This document shows positions 25,148 to 36,715 of a DNA stretch of 64,000 nt, piece after piece. Below the pieces are notes generated by a model. The model searched no databases, had not been told where the DNA came from, and saw nothing but the letters and a program-made list of their open reading frames with translations. Position 1 is the stretch's first letter, and each line of letters opens with the position of its first letter. The stretch is from Isoetes taiwanensis (taxonomy: Eukaryota > Streptophyta > Lycopodiopsida > Isoetales > Isoetaceae). A program made the position numbers and the translations under genes. The stretch covers positions 1,938,182 to 2,002,181 of the forward strand of contig JAJEKV010000059.1 in assembly GCA_021234155.1 (NCBI GenBank). Direction: 5' to 3'.

Positions 25148-26449
25148 TTTTTTTTAAAGTACAAAGTTTTTTATTGATTAGATAGGAAAAATTACAATAC
25201 AAAGGATCCCTTATGGATCAGATATAATTTAAGTACAGAGGATCCCCTCTGGATTAAAATCATGTCTGTAGCAAATGTACATATAAGCTTCTCTCAACCT
25301 CTTCCTCTATCTAACTAGTACTACAATATTAACATCTTCCCAGTTAAACAAAATACTATAAGAGCCAAATGCTCATCTTCCATAAGCTTCAGACAAATCT
25401 TGAATGCTCAAGAAATCATCTTGCAAAACTAGAAATGAGGAGAAAGGAGCTGAAGAGTAATCTAAACATCATCCCGCACTGCTCAGAGAAGCCCAAATGC
25501 TTTAGACTTTGATTACATTCTGCAGCTTTCCTATCAATTGCAAAATTGAAAGGAGACGCTGCATTGTCGGGTTGTGCCAGTCAGCCAACCTGCAAAGCTA
25601 GACACACAGCCTAGCCACCAAAATTTCCCTCTAAAGTTCGGCTCATAATATTTGGTCTTGATATGGAAGCGTCTTTTTGGACACAATCATATCTCTAGCT
25701 CGGCAATCTCCAATAATTTGGCATCCTGTTTTAAAACTGTAAAAGCGAAATCAAGAATTTGGTCTAGCTCCTTCCAAGAAAAACATCTCTAGATCTTTCC
25801 GCTAGCAAGAAAGAGCAAGAGGAAGGGAAAAAAGCCAACAATTCGGAGGATTCGCCATAAATTAGATTGCTCAAGATAACCAATCATGAAAATTGCTCCC
25901 TTTATGATACTGCAAAAAATCTGCTACCTTATATACTCTGCTCTAATAAAAAAAATATATAAATTTCAAGAAACTTACACATTCTTGTCCTTGCTTTAGC
26001 AAATCGGGCTGCAACTGTAGACTTGGTCTGCCAAGGCAAGGTCTTAGAGAAGAACCTCAGCTACCAAGAAGAGCACCGACCATTTCGATTTATTTTGCTG
26101 CATCTGATCCTTGCCTTCACAAAAAATTCCTAAGCCCCATCTATTGGGAGAAGCAAAGTTAGAGAAGCTTGGAGGCTTGATTCCCAAAAGAGTCTGGCAA
26201 AACCGAGCAGCAAAGCCCTATTCGCCAAGCTTGAATAAGAGCCTACAAATGCTCAAAAAGGCAAAAATTTTAACAAGATCATGAAGACCGCCTTGAAGCA
26301 TTTTTAACCAACCCAATTTTTATCCCTGTTCTGCAAGAAAAGCTGAAGCAGTGCCGAAATCAGGGAGAGGAGGACGGCCTCCTTTCCCTTTACCGCCCTA
26401 GCCGCAGGGAGAAGCGCCAAGAACCATACAGTTACTAACAGTAACTTCA
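25148..26449 (-). mobile_element. 1.3-kb minus-strand retroposed insert with 17-bp target duplication
   Basis: The left end on the plus strand is a T-run (25146-25155), so the element is on the minus strand with a poly(A) tail. Near its 3' end the minus strand reads 'CAATAAAAAACTTTGTAC', containing AATAAA. The 5' end begins TGAAGTTACT and has a perfect hairpin GTTACT gtt AGTAAC (26431-26445). The exact 17-bp duplication on both sides shows LINE-machinery insertion. I find no reverse transcriptase frame, so it is a non-autonomous retroposon, a 5'-truncated LINE 3' end, or a processed transcript of unknown origin. Confidence 0.8.
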
Positions 26450-27230
26450 CTCAAGAGAATGTTGTTGATGTTGTTCGAGCTTTAAAGATGCCTTGCTGGT
26501 TTTCATTGCCAAATCTTCCTCCAGATTTAATGGCTCATCAAATTTTAGTAGAAATTGCCTCTGGACTTGGGGTTCATATTTCACATTCTATAATGAATGG
26601 GCCGAGGATTTGCGTGTCTATGTCAGTGGACTCATAGTGGTCAAAAGTGGTTCGTGGTATAAGAAATTGGATCTTAAGCTTTTGAAATGGGCCTGAACTT
26701 GCTCGCTTGTTTCCTGTTAAGATGAACTTTGCTGGCTTTCAGAGAGGCCCTCGTGTGTCTCAGACTTCTGTTCAACTTTCTCCTTCACCTCAGATTCAAG
26801 GTCATGGTGTTAATCCTTTAGTTGTTCATGATCAATCTATGCCGATAGTTTTACCTTCCTCAGAAGTGGCAGCTGAGTTACGTCAACCCTTGGCATTGCC
26901 TGTAGCATCGTCATCTGCTCCTATTACTTCTTCAGATGTGGCAGCTGAGTTACGTCAATCCTTGGCGTTGCCTGTAGCATCGTCATCTGCTCCTATTACT
27001 TCTTCAGGTGATGATCCTCACGATGACATTTCTTGTCCTGATACGGTTGAGGCGGCTATGGGAGCTGCTTTTATTAAGTCGAGCATTAGAAAGGTAAGAC
27101 AATATGTCAACTGGAAGAAGGTAGCCAGGAGGAAGGGCTCATTCAAGGTACGACGTAAGGATGTTCTTACATTATCTAGTGATGATGATATTGATGTGAT
27201 AGAATAGGCTAATGAGGTAATTAAATGCCC
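26450..27230 (+). pseudogene. Retroelement ORF1-like coding region, DUF4283-type start
   Basis: Downstream of the insertion the frame reads ENVVDVVRALKMPCWFSLPN, then LPPDLMAHQILVEIASGLG, resembling the DUF4283 region of plant LINE ORF1/gag-like proteins (Trp-rich 'lp.W..l..lp..l' followed by a small hydrophobic domain). After stops, a 167-codon frame (26707-27207) follows, Ser/Pro-rich with a tandem 24-residue repeat and a basic end (KKVARRKGSFKVRRKDVL) before DDDIDVIE. The zinc knuckle usual for this class is not visible. About 170 bases of possible 3' UTR and an A-run (27378-27386) follow, so the whole may be a retroposed transcript. Confidence 0.45.
26857..27000 (+). repeat. Tandem 72-bp coding repeat
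   Basis: Two in-frame copies (26857-26928 and 26929-27000) encode a 24-residue unit containing VAAELRQ and LALPVASSSAPIT. They differ at only a few bases, so the duplication is recent relative to the decay of the surrounding frame. Confidence 0.85.
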
Positions 27231-27388
27231 TAAGAGGGCATCAGATATTTGATTGTGTACTGTGTATGGGTGGTTCTGCTTAGTGGACTTAGTAGTCCTC
27301 TAGGTTTTGAGTCCCATGTCACAGTCCTCTTGTATGTTTCTTGATTTTTCCATGAATAATAGATTGTCGTCCTTCAACAAAAAAAAAG

Positions 27389-29140
27389 AAACATGTATAA
27401 AAAAAACTCTAAGCTCAAAATAGCAGCATCCCTTATGAAAGAATGGCGATTCTAATGCTTCGAATTGAATCTTGACACTTTTGATATTGATAATTGTACT
27501 CCCTCTACTTTTTATCATTCTGCCTCCCATCACTCTGCCAGGATTCATATTTCTAATAATTTACCATCTCTTTCAAATCCTTGTTAGTTCTTCTATCCAA
27601 AAACATCAAAATGTTCAAGACATGCAGTACAAATTGATGGCTGCTATCATGGCAGCATAAGCAGGATAAACTGATAGTTACTGCTTAGATACTGCTGATT
27701 TTGTTATGCCGGAGCATGAGGAGCTGAGGAGACAACTTGGTGATCTTCAAGACAAGAAGCGTGAGGCTAACTAGCATCATGCTTGAGAAGTTGTTGTCCT
27801 TTAGGCTCACTGTAATTGCCTTCGGATGAATTTCAAACTAAGCAAGATGTAAATGCACAATTGTGAGGTAATCATGATACCCTGCATGATGAATTTCAGG
27901 GCCTCGTGGCTTTTGATAAAAGTCAGGCTCGACAGTTGGAAGCAGTTGTAGAATAGATTACGACCTTCAAGCTCAACTGGTTGATCATGAAAACTCTTAT
28001 GCGGCACTCCAAGCCACTCTATCTGCTTTGGAAGCTTTTTTAGGCCATGATTCAGTCATTGCATACCAGATTAAAAGAAGTGGATGCCCACAAAACTATC
28101 ATGGAGGCGTAACTGGCTTAACTCAGGTTACATATTGCTGCCTCCCCTCTAGTCTTTGAAAGAGCTTCTATGAAGATATCAAGCTGTGAGCTGTCAGCTA
28201 CATTATCAGCTCTCAGCCTTTTGGTTGAAGAACTCCAAAAGGCATGTCAGCATGCCATTAAGCATCCTGTACATGCATGTGGTAGGATAGGAATGGATCA
28301 GACATAAGAATGCTGACCAACTTACCTTGACGTATATTGACTTGTTCATATTGGTTGCATGATGTGGTTTGTGGACTAATTTCTTCTTGTTTTCAGCATA
28401 TATAGCATAGCTTTAGATTGGGCAAAATGTGATTTCCATATTTTGAACAAAGTTCTCTTTCTATGGTTTTGCTTCTGTATTATAATCATGCATGGTTTGC
28501 ATTGTTCCTTGCATATTTGAGTTGCACTTATGCATTGTAGTGGAAAGAAGGAATGAGCAGGTTGCGTAGAAATTGCAATTGCAATTATAGACTAGTATTA
28601 TGTACATTGATTTGTCCATACTAGTTATGTGATGTGGTTTTTATTCATGAGTGTGCAAGAATTTTATATTCGTGATCATTGAAAGTGATTGTATTACGCA
28701 TGGTTAGGTAGCTCCTACCTATTTGAGATGGCAAGAAGTTGTATAGAATCAATTTGAATCAATTTTTATCGTCTGATAGATAGAGAACAAAGATTGTCTG
28801 CTTACTATTGCCTAGTACTCTATGTGGTATCACAAGGGATATCAATACATAACTAGAATATACGAACAATGTCGCCAACATATCTTAGCTTTACTAAATT
28901 TGGTAATAACACTTCCTTTTAGTCCATTCTTGTCCACGCTTATTAGGTGGTAATGCATATGGACATATAAAAATCAAATCCTTGGACTACAAGCAAGGGT
29001 TATTCATTTGCATCTTATACATTAAGACCAAACATATGAAACACAAAGGTTAGTTAGCATCCTATGTGATTAACAAATCTAAAAATAAGCACCTAATACT
29101 TCTTAATCTTGTAAGAGATAAAACTTGTAGCCTAATGTGT
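27389..29140. other. Intergenic, nothing recognised
   Basis: No domain-bearing ORF. A short diverged direct repeat ('ttg.ttgtccata.t.gtt..atgatgtggttt') occurs near 28345 and 28608. Confidence 0.4.
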
Positions 29141-29505
29141 ATAGAATGGAGCCAAGCACGTGACGTCACGGAGTCTGGTGGGGAGCCAACTAACTGAGCC
29201 ACACACATGACACCACCAAGTCTGGTTGCTCCATGAAATATCCCCCTTGGCAGCAGCTTGGAGGAAGAAACCTCTGAGTGCCAGCTTGCAACCCTCCCTA
29301 GGACTTGGCTGAAAAAATAACCAAGTGCCACAAGTAACCCTCCCCACGTAGTTAGGGTGGAGAAAATATAACCAAGTGTCATGTTCCTCCACTTCATTGG
29401 CCATGCTTGGAGGAAGTGTTGGCTTGCAAGCCTCCCTAGCACTTAGAAAAAAGGAAATGAAGAAGTGCATGATGTAACCTTCCCCACGTACTTTTCTTGC
29501 CACAA
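29141..29505. repeat. Local tandem repeat with 'ccttccccacgta' units
   Basis: A unit of roughly 120-150 bp containing 'gcttgcaa.cctccctag.actt' followed by 'taacc.tccccacgta' is repeated at about 29284-29348 and 29414-29491, with partial copies between. Long minus-strand frames over it (29062-29503) have no family motif and look like repeat artefacts. Confidence 0.55.
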
Positions 29506-29508
29506 ACC

Positions 29509-29842
29509 TAAACGTCTATTGTTTGTTCTTTGTGCTCTTCTTGTATTGGGTCCTATAGACTATTTGGTCTCCATGGATGATAAGCATCTTTCTATTCTAT
29601 TCTATTCTATCAATTAGATTCTTCCAAAAGGCTCATGTTTTATCATATCTGCCTACTATTTATACCTACCTTATGATATCTATAGCTTGTTTGAAGATGC
29701 ATATTGATGCTCAGATTCGTCTAAAATTTAACTTGGCCGAAATTTTCATGATTGTTACCTCTTAGCCATCTTCATGTCTATAAGCAATTGATACAAATCA
29801 CAGACCATTGGATTGATATTCAGACTATAAAATCTGATTTTT
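29509..29842 (+). repeat. Dispersed repeat copy 1 (retroelement 3' end-like)
   Basis: Homologous by eye to 33770-34187. Shared blocks are 'ttctttgtgctcttcttgta.t', 'gggtcctatagactatttgg', a (tctat)n microsatellite, 'cagattcttc.aaaaggctc' and 'atgctcagatt..tctaa'. The second copy ends in a poly(A) run, so this is probably the 3' end of a LINE-like element. This copy is cut by element B at 29843. Confidence 0.7.
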
Positions 29843-31986
29843 GGGTTGCCCCCAAGGGGGGGCAAACCTTTCATTGGGTGGGAAGTTGGTATATGCTTGT
29901 AATATACCTGTTGATGGCCAAAAACAGGGTACATCAGGCAAACCTGTTATATGCTTGTAATATACCTGTTCATACCGATTAAACCAGTCAAGCCTCCTCT
30001 GCCATGGAAGCTCTGCAAGCTCGTAGGAAGAGAGACAGTTGTGCTATTTCGTTGTGCTATTTCGTTGGATTAGAGCAGTTTAATCTTATGGTTATCTTAC
30101 TCCTTGGCTCTCTAATTAACGATTCCATGCCATAGCACGCCATAGAACAAATTGCTGCCCTAAAGCCTTGAATCCGGCCATTTTTGCATCCGTCCTGCTC
30201 ACGCCCTCTCTAAAACCCCAGCTCAACGTCGCCCGTGTAATCTGCAGTAATAACTGGTCATGATCTTCTGTACTATCATCAGCAGTCTTTTATAGCTACT
30301 GATAACTATGAGCAAATAGCAAATCCACTCTTCAGTAGTAGCATCTGCGAAAATGAATAGGAAGGGAAGCAAAGCATCAAGAATGCATCCGTAGCAAGAA
30401 TACAAATGGCAATCAACTGCCCAAGGCATTGGCACTCTTAATTCAAGCCCATCAGGTTGGCTTTTATTTGTTTTTTGCTCTTCTTAGAATTTTAGTGGTT
30501 GTTTCTCATGATTACGCAAAACTGGCAAATGTCTTTTACATGCTGCCAGATGCTGGTTTACGTGGAGACCTATTGTAAATACCACTGAATCTAAAAGATC
30601 CATAAAATTATTGTACAGATCTAGTTAGCTAAGCTCCGAGACTGAAATTTTATGTTGGTTTTTGCCTCAATATTAGGCAGCTGGTCTTACTGATTTATCA
30701 AGTTTTGATCTGTGGACTGGGAGAATATTACATGATATGCCCATGGTTGCATAAGTTACCTTAAATCTGGAAATAATTTCCAATGTGCTTTAGCTTCTTT
30801 CTCGTTGAAGTGCTAGAAGCTATTAAATAGCATTTAGATATAAAAATGCATCTGATAAGAAATCGTGTGATATTGCAAGAATGAACTATATCAGATAACA
30901 CATCTTTTTTGCTTATGACTTTGAGTTGGTAGATGACATCAAAATGCTACTTACATTTATGACTTTGAGCTGAATGGGTTGATAAAGTGGTGAAGAACTA
31001 CTGATAGACTAGTATTATCTTGGCATAGATTTGTCTGTGGGCAGTGTTTGCAACTCCATAAGGGCCACAGTTGTTTTGGCGTGTTCACTCTTAGAACCTG
31101 CCATGGATTCTACTTTTCGTCATGAACAGAATGAACAGAATAACGTGAAGGTTATTACCACAGAATCTGATGTGACTCACCACTGATTTGCATTCAAGAA
31201 AATCAGGGAATTTATAATTATAGTTACATGACGTTTCGTTGTTGCATAGTTTTAAACATGTAGATATGGGATAATTATGTGATATGAGCTTAACTGACGA
31301 GGTATTTTAAATGTGCAATCATGCAAAGGGTATTGCAGAGATGGACTGGATGCTACAAATGATATTAGGGTACCGGGTTGTGGTCCAAAAAACAGAGGCC
31401 CTGCATGCCTGCAGAGGAAAACACTACAAGCTCCAAAGCTATCCTCTGCCATTACATTGCAAGCTTCTGCTGCGGCAGAGGCTCCATTACAAGAATCTAT
31501 TACCATGCCAGAGGCACCCACATCTGTTGCAGCAGAAAGGGGATCAAGTGGCGAGTGCTTGCTTGAAGCATTGCCCATGGAGTTAATTCTAAGCATTATT
31601 TCTTTGGTCTTATGTTATCTGTGATGCAAGATTTTGGTCCTTAAGACTGCTCGTTTGAATAATAGTTTCTAATGGTCTTTTGTGATATCTTGCAGGTTCG
31701 AAAATCAATACATATCAATACATATGAAAATTAAAAAAACATGGAACATTATAGATGTGGAGAATATCATTGAATATAACTTTCACAAAAACCAACCATA
31801 TAGAGAAAACCCAACCATCATTACGCATAATGGTACTGCCGTGAGAAGATACATTTTTGTGAGGTGGACTCAGGCACCCAACTACGTTAAACAATCATGA
31901 ATGCCCCGTCTACACCTCCTTAGTTTTGATTTTTGCCACTTTACCCTCGGGCCATCAGAGGGCAACCCTCCGTGCGCAGCACCTTG
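29843..31986 (+). mobile_element. Element B: 2.1-kb Helentron-like element, A/B/C family
   Basis: The 5' end GGGTTGCCCCCAAGGGGGGC follows a T-run ('gattttt'). The 3' end is AGAGGGCAACCCTCC, then hairpin GTGC gca GCAC, then CTTG, followed by T's. Both termini match A (minus strand) and C. The 5' subterminal block 'TGATGGCCAAAAAC' is shared with A. Insertion was into T|T with no detectable duplication. It contains an F-box-like fragment in the sense direction and no replication protein. Confidence 0.75.
31311..31624 (+). pseudogene. F-box-like gene fragment inside element B
   Basis: A plus-strand frame reads CGPKNRGPACLQRKTLQAPK and an Ala/Ser/Pro-rich linker, then ECLLEALPMELILSIISLV. The last block resembles the first helix of an F-box (LP.EL...I...), which binds SKP1 in SCF ubiquitin ligases. 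The frame ends at 31624 without the rest of the F-box, as if at an exon edge, and no downstream substrate-recognition repeats are seen. The call rests on a short motif and is tentative. Confidence 0.4.
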
Positions 31987-33091
31987 TTTTTTTTTTTAAA
32001 ACTTCTCAATAGTTTCTAGTCGTAAGAATAGTAGTGAATAATAAAACTAGAGCAAAACTAGAGCATGCTGCAAATGCGTTTTATTTTATAAAAAGAATTA
32101 GATGGGATATAAAAAATATAAGTAGAAGGAGTAGATCTACCGACCAACCAATTACATGCAAATATTTTTTGATTCAATGCCTTTGAAGAATGGATTTGAG
32201 AGGCCACCTCTTCGATCTTTTTGGAAATGTGAACATGTCAATGTACAATGTTCTTAGATAACTATCTTTGGCTATCAATCTTCAGTTTATCATCTTTGCC
32301 TAATGTGCTAAGGTGTTCTACCCGTAAAAACGATTTTGTCCATAAGAAAGTAGTTTGGAAAGTCGCCTTTATCCAGGCTTGTCCCTAAGACTTTGTGTTT
32401 AAGAAAATCTAATGGCCTTGTGTATCCTACTAGGGCCCTATTCATTTTTAGAAGTAATTCTCAAATTGAGTATTCTTATACTGGAAAGTGGAGATGACGG
32501 TTGTTGGTTAAGGGACCTGTGAGCTTTGTGAAAGGATAAGTTGTGAGAACCAAAAAGAAAGTTTGGAAGGGATGAGTGTATGATAGACTTGGAGGGGTTC
32601 TCATGGCCTCATGATGTGCATGGGTTATCCTTCAGGGGCCTTCTTGCCATGTCTCTGGCTTTCTAGGTCTTGGCTAACAGATGCTTGACCTGTTGAATTC
32701 GCTAAGCACTGCTTGCTAGAGTCTTCGTAGGGTTAGAATCAGAAGAAACTGATCTGGTGGGACAAATTACCCAGGGAATAATTGATCTGGTGGAGCAAAT
32801 TGATCTATGGAATAATAGATTTGTGGTAATAATTGGCCCAGAGAGGAACATATCTGATGGGACAAATTGAACTGGAGAAGTAAATCCAATCTTGGCATGG
32901 TGGAAGAGTCTGAGGTAAAAGCCAACATGTTGATGTTGTGTGGACCTGCAAAGCTAATGCAACTATGCTTGCCCAATTCAAGCAAAGAATTTGGGGTATA
33001 AACTGACATGTTGATGTTGTGTGCACCTGCAAAGATATGTGGTGCTTGAGGCAAAACCCCTTTCTGGATGGTATCAATGCAGATAAAGAAA
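31987..33091. other. Intergenic, nothing firm
   Basis: No recognisable gene. A short duplicated segment containing 'acatgttgatgttgtgtg.acctgcaaag' occurs near 32925 and 33007. Confidence 0.4.
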
Positions 33092-33237
33092 AATCACAAC
33101 CTCTATCTACAGGTGCCGATGCAGGCTAGAGAAAGGCTAGAGAAAAGGTGGGATTCAATGCATAAAGGGGCTTGCTAAAGAAAAGGCACAACCTCTATCT
33201 ACACAGTACCAATGCAGGCCAGAGAAAAGGTGGGATT
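33092..33237. repeat. Tandem duplication hosting the MITE
   Basis: A unit of about 85 bp ('acaacctctatctaca', 'atgcaggc.agagaaaagg', 'tgggattcaatgca', 'aggggcttgct') is present twice, and a third time split by the MITE at 33246-33714. The unbroken copies supply the empty-site sequence for that insertion. Confidence 0.75.
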
Positions 33238-33245
33238 CAATGCAC

Positions 33246-33714
33246 CAGGGATAGGTTCAATACTGTATACGTTTTATACTGAATACGTATCATTAGAATA
33301 ATACGACACTATTTTGCCATATTAAACATGAAGAATACGACAAAAACAAATTCCGGCGTCGGAATCCTTTCGCGGAAGTGAAACCTCTGTTTTGCTTACC
33401 CAAAACTTTTTTTGCGTAAGCGAACAGAGGTTTCACTTACGCGAAAAAAAATCGCATATGCAAAACTATTTTCCCGTAAGTGAAATTGAGGTTTCGCCTT
33501 TTTTTGTTGAATTTTTGCAAAAGCAAAACCTTTGTTTAGCTTACGCAAAAGCAAAACCAAATTTGAATTTCGCATACGCGAACCCTCTGTTTCGCTTACG
33601 CGCAATTTTTTTCTGACGAAAAAAATACCAGAAATACATTTTTAACCTTAAAACAATATTTTTTGACTTTATACGTCCGAAATTCTTCATTTATACGTAC
33701 GAAACCTATCCCTG
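33246..33714. mobile_element. hAT-type MITE, 469 bp, with 8-bp target duplication
   Basis: Perfect terminal inverted repeats CAGGGATAGGTT / AACCTATCCCTG are flanked by identical 8-bp duplications CAATGCAC (33238-33245 and 33715-33722). The CAGGG start and 8-bp duplication fit the hAT superfamily. There is no transposase. The centre (about 33365-33605) is a set of alternating direct and inverted copies of a 'gaaacctctgtttcgcttacgcg' type unit. Confidence 0.9.
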
Positions 33715-33769
33715 CAATGCACAGAGGGGCTTGCTATTGCTTAACTATACTTTGGTGCCAATCTGAGCT

Positions 33770-34197
33770 CTTCTTCTTTGTTCTTTGTGCTCTTCTTGTA
33801 CTTGGGTCCTATAGACTATTTGGTCTCTGTGGATGATAGAAATTATTTCTGTTTCTTTTCTTTTCTTTTCTTTATACTCTACTCTACTCTACTCTACTCT
33901 ACTCTACTCTATTCTATTCTATTCTATCAATCAGATTCTTCTAAAAGGCTCCTGTTTCATCATATCTACCTACTACTTATATCTACCTTATGATATTTTT
34001 AGCTTATATTCTAAAGCTGCATGTCGATGCTCAGATTTATCTAAGATTTTTACTTGGCTGAAATCCTCATGGTCGTTATCTCTTTGCCATTACATGTTTA
34101 ATCATTCGATACACATCCTTGGCCGATTACCTATACTATGCAAACCAACAAATTGATGTTGAGGCTATAATCAAAATTTGACATCTCAAAAAAAAAA
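33770..34197 (+). repeat. Dispersed repeat copy 2, ending in poly(A)
   Basis: Second copy of the repeat at 29509-29842. It contains an expanded pentanucleotide microsatellite (about 33872-33927, ctctacT then attctat units) and ends in ten A's (34188-34197), consistent with a plus-strand LINE-type 3' end. It abuts the poly(T) of the minus-strand LINE that follows. Confidence 0.7.
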
Positions 34198-34274
34198 TTT
34201 TTTTTGAAAGAAAGGGTTAATTTTTCCATTAATTATATAAAACCATACAACAGAGAGTTATATCACAGTCTCAG
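34198..34274 (-). mobile_element. 3' end of the minus-strand LINE, cut off by the copia insertion
   Basis: A T-run (34198-34205) followed by 'gaaagaaagggttaattt' reads on the minus strand as an A-tailed LINE 3' end. The copia element begins at 34275 after its target copy CTCAG (34270-34274). The rest of the LINE resumes after the second CTCAG at 52134-52138. Confidence 0.65.
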
Positions 34275-34830
34275 TGTTAGAATTTTGCAAGTTGATCATC
34301 ACGTAAAAATTGGTTTGATCCTCAGGTTGGAAGACTGTGACTGGAATTCTAGCAGTGAATGTACAGCTAAACATTAGGGTTGAAATCTACATGTGATTTG
34401 CCCTATATACAAAGGTCAAACATTAAGCCAAAGGTTTAAGTTGTGAAGTTGAAATTGGTTTTATTAAAACCATTAAAGTCCAATGGTCGAAGAGCTCAAA
34501 GTTTTCTGCACGCCTATGGGATAAAGAAAATGATTGAAGAAAAACCAGATTAGCAAGTCGGAAGATCCGGCTTGCCGAGCTGATGCCTGACCACCGAAAT
34601 GCAATCTATAAAGGGATGCATTTGAATGAACAAGGAACAGAGAGAAGTGCAGGATTGATTGTAGACCTGTTTTGATGTCGAGGAGGAATTTGCTCAATAT
34701 AAGTTGAAGGGTTCAATTTCAATGGTTTAAAGTTGCATACTTATTATTGCATTGCTTGTATACTTGAAAATAGTTGAAGGACTCAAGTTGTTGAAAAATT
34801 GCTCTAAGCTTTGGATAGCAAAATATACTT
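34275..34830 (+). repeat. Copia 5' LTR, 3'-truncated
   Basis: It aligns with the 3' LTR from TGTTAGAATT to 'aaatatactt' and then diverges into gag. The 3' LTR continues 47 bases further to its CTCAACA end. The 5' LTR's last bases, the primer-binding site and the gag start have therefore been deleted in one event ending at 34830. Confidence 0.85.
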
Positions 34831-36715
34831 AAATCTCTTAAGCACTGTAGAAGTTTATAAAGGAGGACCTAGTTTCCAGGTCTGGAAGGATGCTATTAAG
34901 CATATCCTGGAGGTGGAAGAGTTGTGGGATCTGGTTGATCCTAATGGAGAAGATTCTTCACAATCAAATGCAGAAGTTAGTACTCCTGCAAGGTCTACTG
35001 CAGGAGGGGCAAGTCAGACATATGCTGTTGCTGCAGGGTCTGCAAGTTCTAGAAGAACAAAAGGTGTGGAAACCACTTCTGTTGTAAGCAGTGGAGCAGG
35101 GAGGAGCTTGTATCCACGGACAAAGGAAGCTCAAGGTATCATTACCTGCAAGGTTAGTGCCACATAAGACTTAAACTTAGAAATTTGAGTCCTAAGGAGA
35201 TGTGGAATATTTACTCAAACATTAGGAAGAAAAGTTGTCCTCACAAATTGATCTTTTGGAAAATGAACTTAGGAAGTTGAAAGTAAAAGAGGACATGGAA
35301 GTTTCAGAGTTTTTCAATAACTTGATAACATCATAGCAGATTTGGGAGGTGCAGGGGTGCACTTAACTGAAAGGTATCATGTTTTAGCCATAGCTAGGGC
35401 TGTTAGTGAAAATGAGCAGTTAGGGTTGTTTATCAGAAACATGGCTAAAACTAGAGAGGAAGCTGAAAATATTCTCAGAACTGAGGCTGAACAAAAGAAA
35501 TTAGTAAAAGGAGAAGATGAAGATGCAAGTGAAATTTTCTTTGTTGGAAAGAAAGGAAAGGATAAAGGAACATGCTTTTATTGTCATGAGCCTGATCACT
35601 TTAAAAATAATTGCCCAAAGCTAAGGAAGGAGAAGGAGCTTAATTGCTATAATTGTGGAAGGAAAGGGCATATAGTTGCTAAATGTTCATCTCCCAAAAA
35701 TTACAATAAAAACAAAGGAGGGAAGGGTCAATCAAGCAGAGGTCGAGGCTCAAATAAACCTGCTGGAACCTTTGTGGCAAAGGAGTCAAATAAAGGTGAA
35801 GAGTCAGATGATGAAGAAGAGGTAAAGTATGCACTCTCTATTCTTGCTGAAAAAGACACTAACTCAAGATCTAATGCGCTTGTAGTTGATAGTGGAGCTG
35901 AAAGATCAGCAGTCCAATCTACTGATATGCTAAAGAATTCGGATCAAGCTTGCCTTAGGAAGATTCAAGCTGGAAATGGAGATCTGCAAAATATTGAAGG
36001 AAAAGGATTATTGCAATTACTTGATCTTCAAGGACATGTTGTAGACATAGAGAATGTTTTGTGTGTGCCTACCATTATTAAAAACTTAATTTCTGCCAGC
36101 CAGCTTGTTGATTTGGGTTATAGAGTACATTTTGAAACTGAAGGATGTAATATTTATCATGGAAATGAATTGAAGTTTTTTGCAAGACGTGTTGGCAAAC
36201 TTTTTCAAATGAATAATGTGCAGTTTGACAGCATAAACAATGTGAACAGCCCTGGTATGGAAATCTGGCACAATAGGCTAGCACACACCAATGTTAAAAA
36301 TTTGAGTTGTCTGGCAAAAAAGGGTTGGCTGGATGTTGAAGAAGAAACCAAGGATAAACTCATTTGCAGAGGATGTCTTCTTGGCAAAACTAACAGGCTG
36401 CCATTTAAGAGAACAAAGAAAAGAGCAACTAAAGTTCTGGAATTAGTGCATACAGACCTATGTGGACCTCTTAATGTGAGGGGAAGAACAAACAAGAGAT
36501 ATTTTATCTCTTTTATAGATGATTACCGTAGAAAAACACAGGTTTTTTGCCTTGCAAAGAAATCTCAAGCACTGATGGCTTTCAAGCAATATGTGAGTGA
36601 AGTGGAAAGAGAAACTGGGAAAAAGTTGAAATGCATAAGATCAGATAGAAAAGGAGAATATCTTTCTTCCAAATTCAAGCTTTTTGTATTACTAATGGCA
36701 TTAAAAGACAAATGA
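34831..36715 (+). pseudogene. Copia gag-protease-integrase, frameshifted
   Basis: The gag part starts inside codons (VYKGGPSFQVWKDAIKHILE); its true start is deleted. Frames break between about 35160 and 35345, then a 457-codon frame (35342-36715) runs. It has two zinc knuckles (CFYCHEPDHFKNNC near residue 77, CYNCGRKGHIVAKC near 102), the protease motif VVDSGAERS near 182, and the GAG-pre-integrase His/Cys motif near 310-345 (WHNRLAH, CRGC). The integrase core has Asp in VHTDLCGP and IRSDRKGEY. A one-base shift near 36690 moves the integrase into the next frame. Normal roles: particle protein, polyprotein cleavage and DNA integration. Confidence 0.9.

Noticed and set aside
29062-29503. Two overlapping minus-strand ORFs of about 125 codons
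   Set aside because: They lie over a local tandem repeat and have no recognisable domain or splice context.
33365-33605. CRISPR-like or regulatory repeat array
   Set aside because: The repeats are inverted as well as direct, vary in spacing and lie inside a hAT MITE in a plant-type genome.
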